Shown: piece after piece, positions 27,004 to 36,159 of the stretch
How the letters are laid out: the number at the start of each line of letters is the position of its first letter
Position numbering within the stretch: the first letter of the stretch is position 1
Notes under the pieces: model-generated
Seen by the model: only the letters and a program-made list of their open reading frames with translations
What the model was told of the DNA's origin: nothing
Databases searched by the model: none
Position numbers and translations under genes: made by a program
DNA from: DYRB01 sp963709645
Lineage (GTDB): Bacteria; Pseudomonadota; Gammaproteobacteria; Chromatiales; Chromatiaceae
DNA: 64,000 nucleotides
Assembly (NCBI GenBank): GCA_963709645.1
Contig: CAVPXP010000021.1
Span: 1-64,000 of the forward strand
Reading direction: 5' to 3'

Positions 27004-27519
27004 ATGAAGCGACGCTTCGCCCTGTTCGCCGCCGCCCTGGTCATGACCACACCGTGCCTTGCCGCCGATGCCATCAACATCGGCTACGTGGACATGCAAC
27101 AGGTCCTGGAAAGCAGCAAGCTCGGTCAGCGTGCCCAGGCGACCCTGAAGGAGAAGTTCGGCCCCAGGTCAGAGGAGTTTGCCAAGGAGGAGCAGGCCAT
27201 CCGCCAACAGCAGCAGACCCTGGAGCGCGACAAGCCGCTCATGAGCAAGGACCAGGTCAAGAAGAAGGAAGAAGAGCTCCAAAAAGCAATCGAGTCCTTC
27301 CAGAAGACCGCCGGTACCACCCAGCAGGAGCTCGCCAAGGAGCAGCAGAAGCTGGGGCAGGCCATCGTGGGCCCGGCCCAGGAGGTCGTCCAGGCCCTGT
27401 CCAAGGAGAGGAAGATGAGCGTGGTTTTCGAGCGCCAGCAGGCCGGGCTGCTTTACATCGACGGTGCTTTGGACCTGACCAAGGAGGTCATCAAGCGCTT
27501 GGATGATCGGGCCAAATAG
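27004..27519 (+). CDS. OmpH/Skp-family periplasmic chaperone
   Basis: 171 residues. Signal peptide with cleavage near CLAADA (residue 21). The mature protein has INIGYVDMQQVLESSKLGQR, then a long Gln/Lys/Glu coiled coil (residues 45-130), then a closing beta strand segment (KMSVVFERQQAGLLYIDGAL). This is the Skp/OmpH layout: a trimeric tentacle-like chaperone for outer-membrane proteins. It is not next to bamA or lpxD as classic skp is, so it may be a paralogue. Confidence 0.87.
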   Translation: MKRRFALFAAALVMTTPCLAADAINIGYVDMQQVLESSKLGQRAQATLKEKFGPRSEEFAKEEQAIRQQQQTLERDKPLMSKDQVKKKEEELQKAIESFQKTAGTTQQELAKEQQKLGQAIVGPAQEVVQALSKERKMSVVFERQQAGLLYIDGALDLTKEVIKRLDDRAK

Positions 27520-27549
27520 TACCGGGTTGCGGCCCAGCGGGAGCCGACT

Positions 27550-28191
27550 GTGAACTACCGTATCGTGCCGGTCACCCCTTTCGAGCAGAACTGCACCCTG
27601 CTCTGGTGCGAGCACACAGGCCAGGCCGCCATCGTAGACCCGGGCGGGGAGGTGGACCTTATCCTGGCCGCTATCCGGGAGGAGGGGGTTACCCCCGTGA
27701 AGATCCTCCTGACCCACGGTCACATCGATCATGTCGGCGCTACCGCCGAGCTGGCCGGGCGGCTCGGGGCACCGGTGCTCGGCCCGCACCGCGAGGATGC
27801 CTTCCTGCTCGATGCCCTGCCGGAGCAGGCCAAGATGTTCGGCTTTCCGACCGTGACACCTTTCCGGCCCGAGCAGTGGCTAGACCAGGGCGATCGGGTG
27901 GCACTCGGGGAAATGATGATCGAGGTCATCCATTGCCCGGGTCACACCCCGGGCCACATCGTCTTTTACAATGCCGACGCCTGTTTGGCGCAGGTCGGGG
28001 ACGTCCTGTTCAAGGGGGCCATCGGACGGACGGACTTCCCCCGAAGCAAACACCGGGACCTGCTCGCCTCGATCCGCGATCGCCTGTTCCCCCTGGGCGA
28101 TGCGGTGCGCTTCATCCCGGGGCACGGACCCATGTCGACGTTCGGGGCCGAGCGCCGCAGCAATCCCTTTGTCGGCGAGGGAGGGGCCTAG
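27550..28191 (+). CDS. MBL-fold hydrolase (glyoxalase II-like, YcbL type)
   Basis: 213 residues. Metallo-beta-lactamase fold with the metal motif LLTHGHIDHVGATAELA, then IHCPGHTPGHIVFY, then LAQVGDVLFKGAIGRTDFP, and a final PGHGP His. The short length and the family opening (YRIVPVTPFEQNC) fit the YcbL class of type II glyoxalase-like enzymes rather than full GloB. The start is GTG at 27550. It follows the Skp-like gene by 30 bases and may share its transcript. Confidence 0.88.
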   Translation: MNYRIVPVTPFEQNCTLLWCEHTGQAAIVDPGGEVDLILAAIREEGVTPVKILLTHGHIDHVGATAELAGRLGAPVLGPHREDAFLLDALPEQAKMFGFPTVTPFRPEQWLDQGDRVALGEMMIEVIHCPGHTPGHIVFYNADACLAQVGDVLFKGAIGRTDFPRSKHRDLLASIRDRLFPLGDAVRFIPGHGPMSTFGAERRSNPFVGEGGA

Positions 28192-28287
28192 TCGCCTTGC
28201 TTTGGCGGAAAATTTTGAAGTCGCGCATCCAAGCAGGAAAACCTAGGGAATCTATGCTTTAATTGCGCAAACGGAGGAAACCAATTT

Positions 28288-29160
28288 ATGGGCAAAGTCG
28301 CTCCGGAACCTTCGGTCTCCCAGCGGACCCACAGTGGCAGAAGCTATTGGGTCCGCAATGTCCTGGCCTCTACCAGGGATAACGCCGCCGCCGACACAAG
28401 TCACACGGCAAAGGGCGTGCCCAAACCCACCACAACCAAGAAGCGCTTCGTCGAGCCGTACCGCTTAAGCGACGAACAGCGGGCCGGTATGCTCGCCCCG
28501 CTTGCGGATCGTGGCATCGGCGACCCGGAGAGTCGCGAGCTGTTTGCCGCCGCCCTTGCCTACGATCTGGCCACCTGTTACGAGCTGACGGTGGCCAACG
28601 CGGATCAGGTGGCTCCGCATCCATCCGACGAGGTCAACGCGCAACGGGCCGGCCAGAAACCCGCGAAATCAACCGCCCGCCAGGCCGGTCGGAAGGTGGC
28701 GCTCGAACCGGCCCCGGCTGAGCTGGTCGATCTAGCCGAGGTCTCGCGGGCACTGGCCGGGCGTATCGACGCACTCGGGGCCGAGGCTCGCACCAGCCTA
28801 CTGCGGGGGCTGAGCGAGGGCGATCGATTCCACCGCGGTTACGACGACGACTATCTCGCGGCGCTACGCGGTGAACTGCTGCGCATTGCGCTGGGCGTAG
28901 GCACCGCCGGCGGGGATGTGGCCGCGGCTCCGCCACCGCCCGCACCGCCCCCTCCGCGACCCGCAGTCCCCAAACCCTCACCCGCCGCTCGCCAGTTTGT
29001 CGCAAGGGCCGCGGGGGCCTTCGACCAATGCTTCGACCAAGCCCCAACGGCGCAAGCGGGCGGGCCCTTTGCCGCCATGCTCAAAGCCCTGGTTGCGGTC
29101 ACCGGAGTGCTCATCCCGACCGATGCGCGCAATCTGGCCGAGATGCTCGGGCGCACCTGA
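28288..29160 (+). CDS. Protein of unknown function with proline-rich linker
   Basis: 290 residues; I do not recognise a family. Residues 1-55 are Lys/Thr-rich and probably disordered. Residues 57-105 (SDEQRAGMLAPLADRGIGDP) and 140-205 (LLRGLSEGDRFHRGYDDDYL) look helical. A Pro-rich linker spans about 212-230 (PPPPAPPPPRP). A C-terminal helical segment of about 55 residues follows (FAAMLKALVAVTGVLIPTDA). There is no signal peptide. ACGGAGGAAACC before the ATG is a strong ribosome binding site, so the gene is probably real. The sequence just upstream is AT-richer than the surroundings. Confidence 0.7.
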   Translation: MGKVAPEPSVSQRTHSGRSYWVRNVLASTRDNAAADTSHTAKGVPKPTTTKKRFVEPYRLSDEQRAGMLAPLADRGIGDPESRELFAAALAYDLATCYELTVANADQVAPHPSDEVNAQRAGQKPAKSTARQAGRKVALEPAPAELVDLAEVSRALAGRIDALGAEARTSLLRGLSEGDRFHRGYDDDYLAALRGELLRIALGVGTAGGDVAAAPPPPAPPPPRPAVPKPSPAARQFVARAAGAFDQCFDQAPTAQAGGPFAAMLKALVAVTGVLIPTDARNLAEMLGRT

Positions 29161-29235
29161 CCCGCCCGATTCCGATTCGCCATACCGACGCGGCCGATGT
29201 GGTGGTCTGGCTTGGCCCAACCCGCCGTAGTATGC

Positions 29236-29631
29236 ATGTCCTGGCTCGGTTACCTCGTCCTCGCCATCCTGGCCTTCTTTGCCGCCAAGGTGCTCTGGAC
29301 CCTGCTTGCAGGTCGGCAGCTACGCGGGCGGTCGGTGTCGGACCTCGCGGCCATCTATCCTGAGTTGGCGGAGCACCGGGGCAAAGCCGCGGTCTACTGT
29401 TTCAGCGCCAATTGCGGGCCTTGCCGACGTCTCACCCCGGCCATCGACGTCCTGCGTGCGGAGCACCCCAATCTCCTCAAGCTCGATCTTGCAGACCACG
29501 CGGCCGAAGGCCGTCGTCTCGGCATCCAAGCCACGCCGACCATCCTACTCGTCGAGGCCGGCAAGGTTCTCAAGGCCCTGATTGGCGCGCACGGAATTTG
29601 GGCGCTCAAGGTTCTCCTCGGCAGCGCCTGA
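29236..29631 (+). CDS. Membrane-anchored thioredoxin-like protein
   Basis: 131 residues from the ATG at 29236; an ATG at 29197 in frame would add 13 residues, and neither has a clear ribosome binding site. The N-terminal hydrophobic helix (YLVLAILAFFAAKVLWTLLA) is followed by a thioredoxin domain with YCFSANCGPCRRLTPAIDVL (active site CGPC) and cis-Pro loop ATPTILLVEAGKVL. The anchor implies that the domain faces the periplasm or is tethered at the membrane. Likely a disulfide reductase; partner unknown. Confidence 0.83.
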   Translation: MSWLGYLVLAILAFFAAKVLWTLLAGRQLRGRSVSDLAAIYPELAEHRGKAAVYCFSANCGPCRRLTPAIDVLRAEHPNLLKLDLADHAAEGRRLGIQATPTILLVEAGKVLKALIGAHGIWALKVLLGSA

Positions 29632-29750
29632 CCACCGCTCTGCATCCGGGCTGGGTACCCCTCGCTCAGGACCACGAGGACGCGGCTGGCGCGTCGTCTC
29701 GGTTACAATGACTCGTCACGACACCAGCCCCTAACGAAATCGGGATCGAG

Positions 29751-32612
29751 ATGTTCAAACGCTTCCTCAACGCGAGAAAACGGACACCCGCGGCGGAGGA
29801 CCAGGCATCCGTCGTGCAAACTGCCCGGGGTCATGAAGATCCAGCGGTGCGGCGCGATGCCTGCCGACGCCTGCGCGATCTGCCCGAACTGATGGCCATC
29901 GTCACCGAGGACTCCGACGCCGGGGTACGCGAGATCGCTCTGGGCCACTATCGCAACCTGCTGTGCGGGCTCGAAGACCAGCCGGTCGCTGTCGAGCAGC
30001 GGCTGGCCGCTGTCGCTGGTCAGGGCGACCCGCGGGTTCTGGAGTACGTTGCCGTCAACGCCCTCGATGCACAGGTCCGGCAAGCCGCGATCGCCCGGCT
30101 GACCAATCCGACGGTTCTCGCCGCCTGTGCGGCGCACGATGCCCTGGCGGCCAACCGTGCCGTTGCCGCGGGTCTTTTGGACGACCGCCATGCACTGGAG
30201 CAGGTGGCCCGCCAGGTGGCGAGGCGCGACAAGAACGTCTACCGCCTAGTGCGTCAGAAACTCAAGGTCATCCAGGAGCGCGAGGAGCTGCCGCGGCGGG
30301 CTCGCGCCCTATGCGATGAGCTCTGCGAGAAACTCGAACGCCTGGGCCGGTTCGATACCTGGACCCAGGATCTGGCCCTGGTTGCCCACCTCGACCGCCA
30401 GTGGGTCGAAATGGAGCCGCATGCCGACGCCGTTTCGCGGGAGCGCTATTCGGCGCTGCGGACGCGCTTCATGGACGCCTACGCGGCCTATCGCGAGGCC
30501 AATGCCGCGCAGCTTGCCGCAGAGGAGGCGCGCATTGCTTTGCGTGAGCAGCGCCGCGGGCTGTTGGCCGAGCTTGCCCAGGCGGCGACGCTCGACGAAG
30601 AGGCCGCCATCGCGCGGGCCTGCGCTCAGATCGCCGAACGCTGGGACGCGCTGGATTCCCTCCCGGGGGCAGAGCAGACCGCCCTGGAGCGCAAATACAG
30701 CACCCTTTCGAACCAGTCCCAGGAACGCCGTAACGATTTGCGGGCGCAACGCAAGGGCAACGAACGGCTCGCAAAGCTTAAAGCTGCTGCCGAGCAGCTC
30801 CTCGCTCGGGCCAAGCCCCTGGAGCACAAGGAGGTCCAGCGCCTAGTCGAGCAGGCGAGGCCGGCGCTCGCCACCCCGGGGGTCTCCGACACCCTCAGCG
30901 CGGAATTCGAGCAGGCCCGCAAGGAGTTGGACGCGCGGTTCGCCAAACAGCGCAAGCATGCGGCCCAGCGGCTGCAAGACCTGCCCGCGCGGCTCGCTGA
31001 GTTGGAGGCGCACTTGGCCGCGGGGGAGCTCAAGGCCGCCGAGCCCCTGCTCCAGAGCCTCCAGGCCGCGGTGGACCTGGCTCAGGTGAGCGGTTTGCCG
31101 CGTGGTGACCATGCCCCCTTGGCGGAGCGCCTGCACGCACTGGCCCCGCGCATCCGCGAGCTGCAGCACTGGCGCAAGTGGGGCACCGACCAGCATCGTC
31201 TGGGGCTCCAGGAGGCCATGGAGGAGCTTGCGACGGCGGACATGTCACTGGAGGCCGTCACCCTGCGCCTGCACGACCTTCAGATGGAATGGAAGGGGCT
31301 CGATCAGGGCGGTGGGGCGCCCGTCAATCATGCCCTGTGGGAGCGCTTCCATGCCGCCTCCGAGCGCGTTTATGAGCGTTGCCGTCCCTACCTCGAGGAG
31401 CAGGCCCGGGAGTTGGAGGCAAACCGTTTCCAGCGCGAGCAGGTCTGCCAGGATCTCGAGGATTTCCTCGACAAGGTGGACTGGGCGCGCATGGATTGGA
31501 AGAAGGCAGCCCGCGCCGAGCGTGAGACGCGCCACGCCTGGGCGACCCTGGGCCAAGTGGAGCCGCGCAAGCGCCGCGCCATCGAGAAACGTTTCCGCGC
31601 GGCCCTGGCCCGGCTCGACGAGCGACTGGAGGCGGAGCGCGCCCGCAATCTCCAGCTCAAGGAGTCTCTCATCGCCCAGGTCGAGGCCCTAGCGGCACAC
31701 CCGGATCTGGGGCAGGCCATGGAGCAGACCAAGGGGCTCCAGCGCGATTGGCACACCAGCGTCCCCGGCCGCCAGAGGGAGGAGAACCGCCTGTGGACGC
31801 GTTTCCGCGCCGCCTGCGACGCGGTCTTTGCCCGCCGCAAGGAACAGCAGGAGGCGCACCAGGTGGAGCTTGCCGCACACTTGGCCCTACGCGAGGCCAT
31901 CTGCTCCGAGGCCCTGGCTCTCGCGCAGACCGACGCCAGGGCCGAGGACTTGGCCGGCGGGCTGCGTGATCTGGATGCGCGCTGGCGCGAGGCAGAGGCC
32001 GCGGAGGTGCCGCGTCAGGCCGCTGCTGGACTCGCCCACCGCTGGCGCGAGGCCCGGGACGCATTGGCCCGGACCCAGCAGGGGCGCCTGGCAGCGATCG
32101 AGCAAGGGCAGCGCGACCTGCTCGCCAGCCGGGCGAGGCTCTGCACGCGCTTGGAGCACGCCGTGCTGACCGGCGCAGCTGAGCCCGAAGCGGTCGATGC
32201 CCTGGCCGCGGAGTGGGATGCATTGGGGACCCTGCGCGACCACGCTCGGCAGCAGGCCATGGCCCAACGTTTCGGTGCGGCCCTCGCGGCCGCCCGGGGT
32301 GGGGCGGATTTGCGCGAAGCCTTCCTGGCTGCGGCCGAGCCCAACCTGCGGCGGCGACATGCCCTGTGCCTTCAGTTGGAGATTCTCGCCCAGGTCGACT
32401 CCCCTCCGGAGTTGGCGAAGGAGCGCATGGAGCTTCAGGTCGCTCGGCTGTCCGGGCGCATGACCGCCGGCTCGGACGCTGCCCCTGCGGGGGCGGCGAA
32501 GCTGCTGCGCGATTGGTACCTATGCGGCCCGGTGCCCCTCGACGCGGCCCTCGACGCCCGATTCGAACGCGTCCGGGCAGCGCTGGAGCCGGCCGAGGGT
32601 GAGACCGCATGA
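29751..32612 (+). CDS. Large DUF349 repeat protein
   Basis: 953 residues with long helices and many charged residues. The first 150 residues have HEAT-like features (DPAVRRDACRRLRDLPEL, DARV-type repeats). From about residue 270 there are several DUF349-like units, for example KELDARFAKQRKHAAQRL, FQREQVCQDLEDFLDKVDWA and RELEANRFQREQ. They are separated by Trp-containing turns (ARWDALDSL, WRKWGTDQHRLGLQEAMEEL). DUF349 proteins occur widely in Gammaproteobacteria with unknown function. The ATG at 29751 follows a moderate ribosome binding site (GATCGAG). Stand-alone gene. Confidence 0.82.
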   Translation: MFKRFLNARKRTPAAEDQASVVQTARGHEDPAVRRDACRRLRDLPELMAIVTEDSDAGVREIALGHYRNLLCGLEDQPVAVEQRLAAVAGQGDPRVLEYVAVNALDAQVRQAAIARLTNPTVLAACAAHDALAANRAVAAGLLDDRHALEQVARQVARRDKNVYRLVRQKLKVIQEREELPRRARALCDELCEKLERLGRFDTWTQDLALVAHLDRQWVEMEPHADAVSRERYSALRTRFMDAYAAYREANAAQLAAEEARIALREQRRGLLAELAQAATLDEEAAIARACAQIAERWDALDSLPGAEQTALERKYSTLSNQSQERRNDLRAQRKGNERLAKLKAAAEQLLARAKPLEHKEVQRLVEQARPALATPGVSDTLSAEFEQARKELDARFAKQRKHAAQRLQDLPARLAELEAHLAAGELKAAEPLLQSLQAAVDLAQVSGLPRGDHAPLAERLHALAPRIRELQHWRKWGTDQHRLGLQEAMEELATADMSLEAVTLRLHDLQMEWKGLDQGGGAPVNHALWERFHAASERVYERCRPYLEEQARELEANRFQREQVCQDLEDFLDKVDWARMDWKKAARAERETRHAWATLGQVEPRKRRAIEKRFRAALARLDERLEAERARNLQLKESLIAQVEALAAHPDLGQAMEQTKGLQRDWHTSVPGRQREENRLWTRFRAACDAVFARRKEQQEAHQVELAAHLALREAICSEALALAQTDARAEDLAGGLRDLDARWREAEAAEVPRQAAAGLAHRWREARDALARTQQGRLAAIEQGQRDLLASRARLCTRLEHAVLTGAAEPEAVDALAAEWDALGTLRDHARQQAMAQRFGAALAAARGGADLREAFLAAAEPNLRRRHALCLQLEILAQVDSPPELAKERMELQVARLSGRMTAGSDAAPAGAAKLLRDWYLCGPVPLDAALDARFERVRAALEPAEGETA

Positions 32613-32703
32613 ATTGTCCGACGGGGCCGAGGGTCAAGCCGGAGCCTCCGCTGCGATCCTCAGGCAGGGAGAATTCCCCCGCGAGCCAGGGAGCTGGAGC
32701 GGG

Positions 32704-33165
32704 ATGACCCAGCCGCCCTCAGGCGTGATCGTGACCACCGGGCCGCCCTTCCCGACCCCGGAGGCGGCGCAGGACGCCTTCTACGCCGCCTTTGCGGCCA
32801 CCGACCTCGTCGCCATGGCCGAGATCTGGGAGGAGGACACGGAAACCCTGTGCATCCATCCTGGCGGTGGGCCGCTCAAGGGAAAGGCCGCTGTGATGCA
32901 AAGCTGGATGGAAATCTTCTCGGCCGCCCAGCCGCCCAGCATTGAGGTGGAGCCAGTGACCAGCATGACCAGCGGCGACCTCGCGGTGCGGGTCCTGGTG
33001 GAGCTGATCCGCCCCAACGGCCGCCCGGCGGAGGCTCCTAGCCGCGTGCTGGCGACCAATGTGTTCCGGTTCCGGGAGGGCTCCTGGCGCCTCGTCGAAC
33101 ACCACGCATCCCTCCCGCTTCGGGTCCGGCCCCAGCAGGGTGACCCGGACCAGCGGGTGCACTAG
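32704..33165 (+). CDS. NTF2-like / SnoaL-fold protein, stop codon in a repeat
   Basis: 153 residues. The core FPTPEAAQDAFYAAFAATDL, MAEIWEEDTETLCIHPGGGP, LKGKAAVMQSWMEIF and VLATNVFRFREGSWRLVEHH is typical of small nuclear-transport-factor-2-like proteins (DUF4440/SnoaL-type cone fold). They are often of unknown function. GGGAGCTGGAGC precedes the ATG at 32704. The stop TAG (33163-33165) lies inside the first terminal inverted repeat of the adjacent MITE-like element, so the last residues may have changed on insertion. Confidence 0.82.
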   Translation: MTQPPSGVIVTTGPPFPTPEAAQDAFYAAFAATDLVAMAEIWEEDTETLCIHPGGGPLKGKAAVMQSWMEIFSAAQPPSIEVEPVTSMTSGDLAVRVLVELIRPNGRPAEAPSRVLATNVFRFREGSWRLVEHHASLPLRVRPQQGDPDQRVH

Positions 33166-33330
33166 GAGCCTGTCGGACTTAGGGGGATCGTAGCGAGGGA
33201 GTGGGAGGGCGAGACCATTTTGTTCCGGCTTTGAGGCGCATAGTGGGCTCTATGTAACGAAAAGCGGGGGCAAAATGGGCCGTTCTCCCGCTTCCGCAGT
33301 AGATACATCCTGAGTCCGGCAGGCTCCTAG
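33162..33330. mobile_element. MITE-like element with 22-bp terminal inverted repeats
   Basis: 169 bases bounded by imperfect terminal inverted repeats (33162-33183 and 33309-33330, 20 of 22 positions matching). Each starts CTAGGAGCCTG, which contains the CTAG core often found as an IS5-type YTAR target. The inside is also partly self-complementary (ACCATTTTG near 33215 faces CAAAATGGG near 33271), so the whole can fold as one long hairpin. It has no coding capacity. It supplies the stop codon of the upstream gene. Confidence 0.75.
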
Positions 33331-33355
33331 GGACGGGGACGGCCACGGACCGCCG

Positions 33356-33826
33356 TCAGGCCCTGTCCGAGAGGCGCACGCAGAGCAGATCGCAGGCGAG
33401 CCCCTGAACGATACTCTTCACGGTGGAGCCCATCAGGGCCTTTAGCCCGTGGCGCCCGTGGCCGCCCAGGATGACCAGATCCACCCCCAACTCACCCGCT
33501 GCTGTTTGGATGCTGTGTCCGGTGGGACCGACCTGGATGTGCCGGTCCTCGGGCGGGACCCCCAGCCGATCCCCCAGTTCGTCCAAGTGGTCTCTGGCCG
33601 CATCGATCCACTGGCTCTCGAGGCCAAATGCCTCGGGCAGGACCATATCCCCCGCGTAGGACATAGGCATCAGCTCTACGGTTTGCGGGACATACTCGAC
33701 GACATGCAGCAGGCTCAGTCGTGCCCGGTAGAGGGTACGCAATTGCAGCGCACGATCGATAACGGGCTCGGCCTCCGGCGCGAAGTCGACAGCCAGCAAC
33801 AGGTGTTTATAGTCTCGCTCCGACAT
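33356..33826 (-). CDS. Universal stress protein
   Basis: 156 residues from the ATG at 33826 (GACGAGGTAGCC upstream). The Usp fold is evident: YKHLLLAVDFAPEAEPVIDR at the N-terminus and the ATP-binding GGHGRHGLKALMGSTVKSIV near the C-terminus (G-2x-G-9x-G-S/T pattern). It is an ATP-binding cytosolic stress protein of unknown exact role. The next gene is divergent. Confidence 0.93.
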   Translation of the reverse strand: MSERDYKHLLLAVDFAPEAEPVIDRALQLRTLYRARLSLLHVVEYVPQTVELMPMSYAGDMVLPEAFGLESQWIDAARDHLDELGDRLGVPPEDRHIQVGPTGHSIQTAAGELGVDLVILGGHGRHGLKALMGSTVKSIVQGLACDLLCVRLSDRA

Positions 33827-34019
33827 GGCTACCTCGTCTTCGTGAGAGTCCCTACCTCTCAAGTATAGGAACCAAGAGCGCTTGGGAGAGTCCTTCGAGG
33901 TACCGGTCGGTGCGGGCTGCGGGACCCCGCCCACTGATTGCGGTCATTGCATGACGGATGATGGCGGCCTATGTTCGCCGCCCTGCCGTCAAACAATGCC
34001 AACCAAGCCAGGTGACCCT

Positions 34020-34919
34020 ATGCTCGCCGCCGCCCAAAGACCCTTGCCCGACTCCCCGTTCAACCTCGACCGACCAGACGCCTATGCGCGGTGGCGAGAT
34101 CAGCGGCTTGCCGGGGCCCCAACCTGTCTCGCGGACCTCATGGTGGAGGTCACCGACCCTCGGCGACTGACCGCAACGGAGCACGCTGCGGTCCTGGATC
34201 GTTGTCGGCGGTCCAACATGGCCATCTACGCGGGGGGTACAGGCGACGACCCGGACAAGGGGTTGGTGCGCGCGTTGGGTGAGCAGTTCGGGTTGCACCG
34301 GCTGGACCACAATATGGGCGCCGACGAAGATGCCATCACCTCCCTCAAGGTCCAGTCCGATACCGCGCACCGGGACTATATCCCCTATAGCAATAAGCCC
34401 ATCGCATGGCACACCGACGGCTACTACAACAGCCCGGAGTGCCAGATCCAGGGGCTGCTGCTGCATTGTGTCCAGCCCGCAGCCAAGGGTGGCGCCAATG
34501 CACTGCTCGACCAGGAGATTGCTTACATACTGATCCGGGACCAGGAACCGGACTGCGTCCGCGCCCTCATGCACCCCTGCGCCATGACCATCCCGGCTAA
34601 TGTGGCGGACGGGCAGGTGGTCCGTCCCGAGCAGGCGGGTCCGGTCTTTTCGGTGACCCCGGCTGGTCGCCTGCACATGCGCTACACGGACCGGAAACGC
34701 AACATCGTCTGGCGCGAGGATGCCTTGACGGTCAGCGCCCTTGCCTGCCTGAGAGAGGTCTTGCACCGTCAGACACCCTGGCATCTCGAAGGCCAACTGC
34801 AGGCCGGCTGGGGGCTCATCAGCAACAACGTACTGCATACCCGTAGCGGCTTCGAGGATGGCCCGAGGCCGCGCCTGCTCTACCGTGCGCGGTACTACGA
34901 TCGGCTCGCGGGGACCTGA
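34020..34919 (+). CDS. TauD/TfdA-family Fe(II)/2-oxoglutarate dioxygenase
   Basis: 299 residues from the ATG at 34020 (AGGTGA upstream). The iron facial triad is visible: HTDGYYN (His and Asp) and a distal His in ISNNVLHTRSGF, followed by the 2-oxoglutarate Arg in RPRLLYRARY. The N-terminal part (LAGAPTCLADLMVEVTDP) resembles gamma-butyrobetaine or taurine dioxygenases. The substrate cannot be read from sequence. It is followed 27 bases later by arfB on the same strand. Confidence 0.85.
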   Translation: MLAAAQRPLPDSPFNLDRPDAYARWRDQRLAGAPTCLADLMVEVTDPRRLTATEHAAVLDRCRRSNMAIYAGGTGDDPDKGLVRALGEQFGLHRLDHNMGADEDAITSLKVQSDTAHRDYIPYSNKPIAWHTDGYYNSPECQIQGLLLHCVQPAAKGGANALLDQEIAYILIRDQEPDCVRALMHPCAMTIPANVADGQVVRPEQAGPVFSVTPAGRLHMRYTDRKRNIVWREDALTVSALACLREVLHRQTPWHLEGQLQAGWGLISNNVLHTRSGFEDGPRPRLLYRARYYDRLAGT

Positions 34920-34946
34920 GGTCCTGGTGACGCGCCGGGGTCCGCC

Positions 34947-35369
34947 ATGATTCAGGTCAGTGAGGGTATCGCCATCGATGAGCGGGAGCTCGATGAGCGT
35001 TTCGTGCGCGCACCTGGCCCCGGGGGCCAGCACGTCAACAAGGTAGCGACGGCCGTGGAGCTGCGCTTCGACGTAGCTGGTTCACCGGCCCTGCCGGAGG
35101 CGGTCCGTGCCCGCTTGGTTCGCCTGGCGGGGCGGCGTCTGAGCGCCGAGGGCGTTCTGACCATCGACGCCCACCGGTTTCGCACCCAGGAACGCAATCG
35201 CCGCGATGCTTTGGAGCGCCTCATCGCCCTGATCCGACAGGCAACCATGGAGCCGAAACCGCGTAAGCCGACGCGGCCAACCCGGGCCTCCAAGGAACGA
35301 CGCCTGCAGGGTAAGTCCCAGCGCTCCCAGACCAAGGGGCTGCGGCGGCGCACCTATTCAGACGACTGA
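34947..35369 (+). CDS. arfB: Alternative ribosome-rescue peptidyl-tRNA hydrolase
   Basis: 140-residue ArfB (YaeJ) class protein. The GGQ catalytic motif is in FVRAPGPGGQHVNKVATAVE. The C-terminal basic tail (KPRKPTRPTRASKERRLQGK) enters the empty mRNA channel of stalled ribosomes. It hydrolyses peptidyl-tRNA on non-stop complexes. The ATG at 34947 follows a GC-rich gap of 27 bases after the dioxygenase gene; the link between the two looks accidental. Confidence 0.93.
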   Translation: MIQVSEGIAIDERELDERFVRAPGPGGQHVNKVATAVELRFDVAGSPALPEAVRARLVRLAGRRLSAEGVLTIDAHRFRTQERNRRDALERLIALIRQATMEPKPRKPTRPTRASKERRLQGKSQRSQTKGLRRRTYSDD

Positions 35370-35460
35370 CAGGCCGTGCAGCCATCGTCGTGATCGGGGC
35401 GCCCAGGATGCCTGTCCACCGCCTCCGATCCGGGGCCCGGTCGGCGCCTCTGTCGGCAGC

Positions 35461-35979
35461 CTAATCCCCCCGCAGCGTCTTGGGCTGGGTAATGTTGATG
35501 AGCTGGGCGCAGCCCGGGGTCAGGTTCGACCAGTCGTCCGGCATCTCCAGACGCGCCAGCGCCGCGGTGGGCAGGAGCTTGCCATCGCCGATCGCGTCCA
35601 GGTCATCCCCCGCCAAGTGGACGAGGAGCTCCTCGATCCCGGGATTATGCCCGACCAGAAGGACGGTCTTGGCGTTGGCAGGGAGCCGCGCCAGCAGGCC
35701 GAGCAGTTCGTCGACCGTCGCTTCGTAGATCGCAGGATCCCACACCACCGCCTTGCGCTTGTAGTCCAGGCCCTTGCAGACCGCTTGGGTGGTCTGGCGA
35801 GCGCGCTCGGCCGGGGAGCTGACCACCAGATCGGGCACCAGCCCCTCGCGGTACATCCAGGCGCCCACGCGTGGCGCGTCCTTCTTGCCGCGTTTGGCCA
35901 GGGGGCGGGCGAAATCGGTCTGGGCGTTACCGTCCCACTCCGACTTGGCGTGCCTAAGGATCAGAAGCTCACGGGGCAT
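35461..35979 (-). CDS. sixA: Phosphohistidine phosphatase SixA
   Basis: 172 residues from the ATG at 35979, chosen because the family begins RELLILRHAKS; the frame extends upstream but without family features. The catalytic RHAKSEWD (phosphohistidine RHG-like) is at the N-terminus, SSPAERARQTTQ in the middle, and VLLVGHNPGIEELL carries the second His. SixA dephosphorylates His phosphotransfer domains such as ArcB, and NPr. It is convergent with arfB. Confidence 0.87.
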   Translation of the reverse strand: MPRELLILRHAKSEWDGNAQTDFARPLAKRGKKDAPRVGAWMYREGLVPDLVVSSPAERARQTTQAVCKGLDYKRKAVVWDPAIYEATVDELLGLLARLPANAKTVLLVGHNPGIEELLVHLAGDDLDAIGDGKLLPTAALARLEMPDDWSNLTPGCAQLINITQPKTLRGD

Positions 35980-36159
35980 ACGAAGGATAGGCTCGGCGTA
36001 GTTCAAGATGACATCGGGGATAGTTTCCGGCGATGGTCGGCTTTTTAACATAACTGTCACAAGAGCGTCACCGCACGGCCGCCGGCTTTTCCAGCTACCG
36101 GCGCCCTGTTCCGGGTCGGGCTGCCTGCCGTGCGCCATCCTGCGCCGCGCGGTCCAGGC

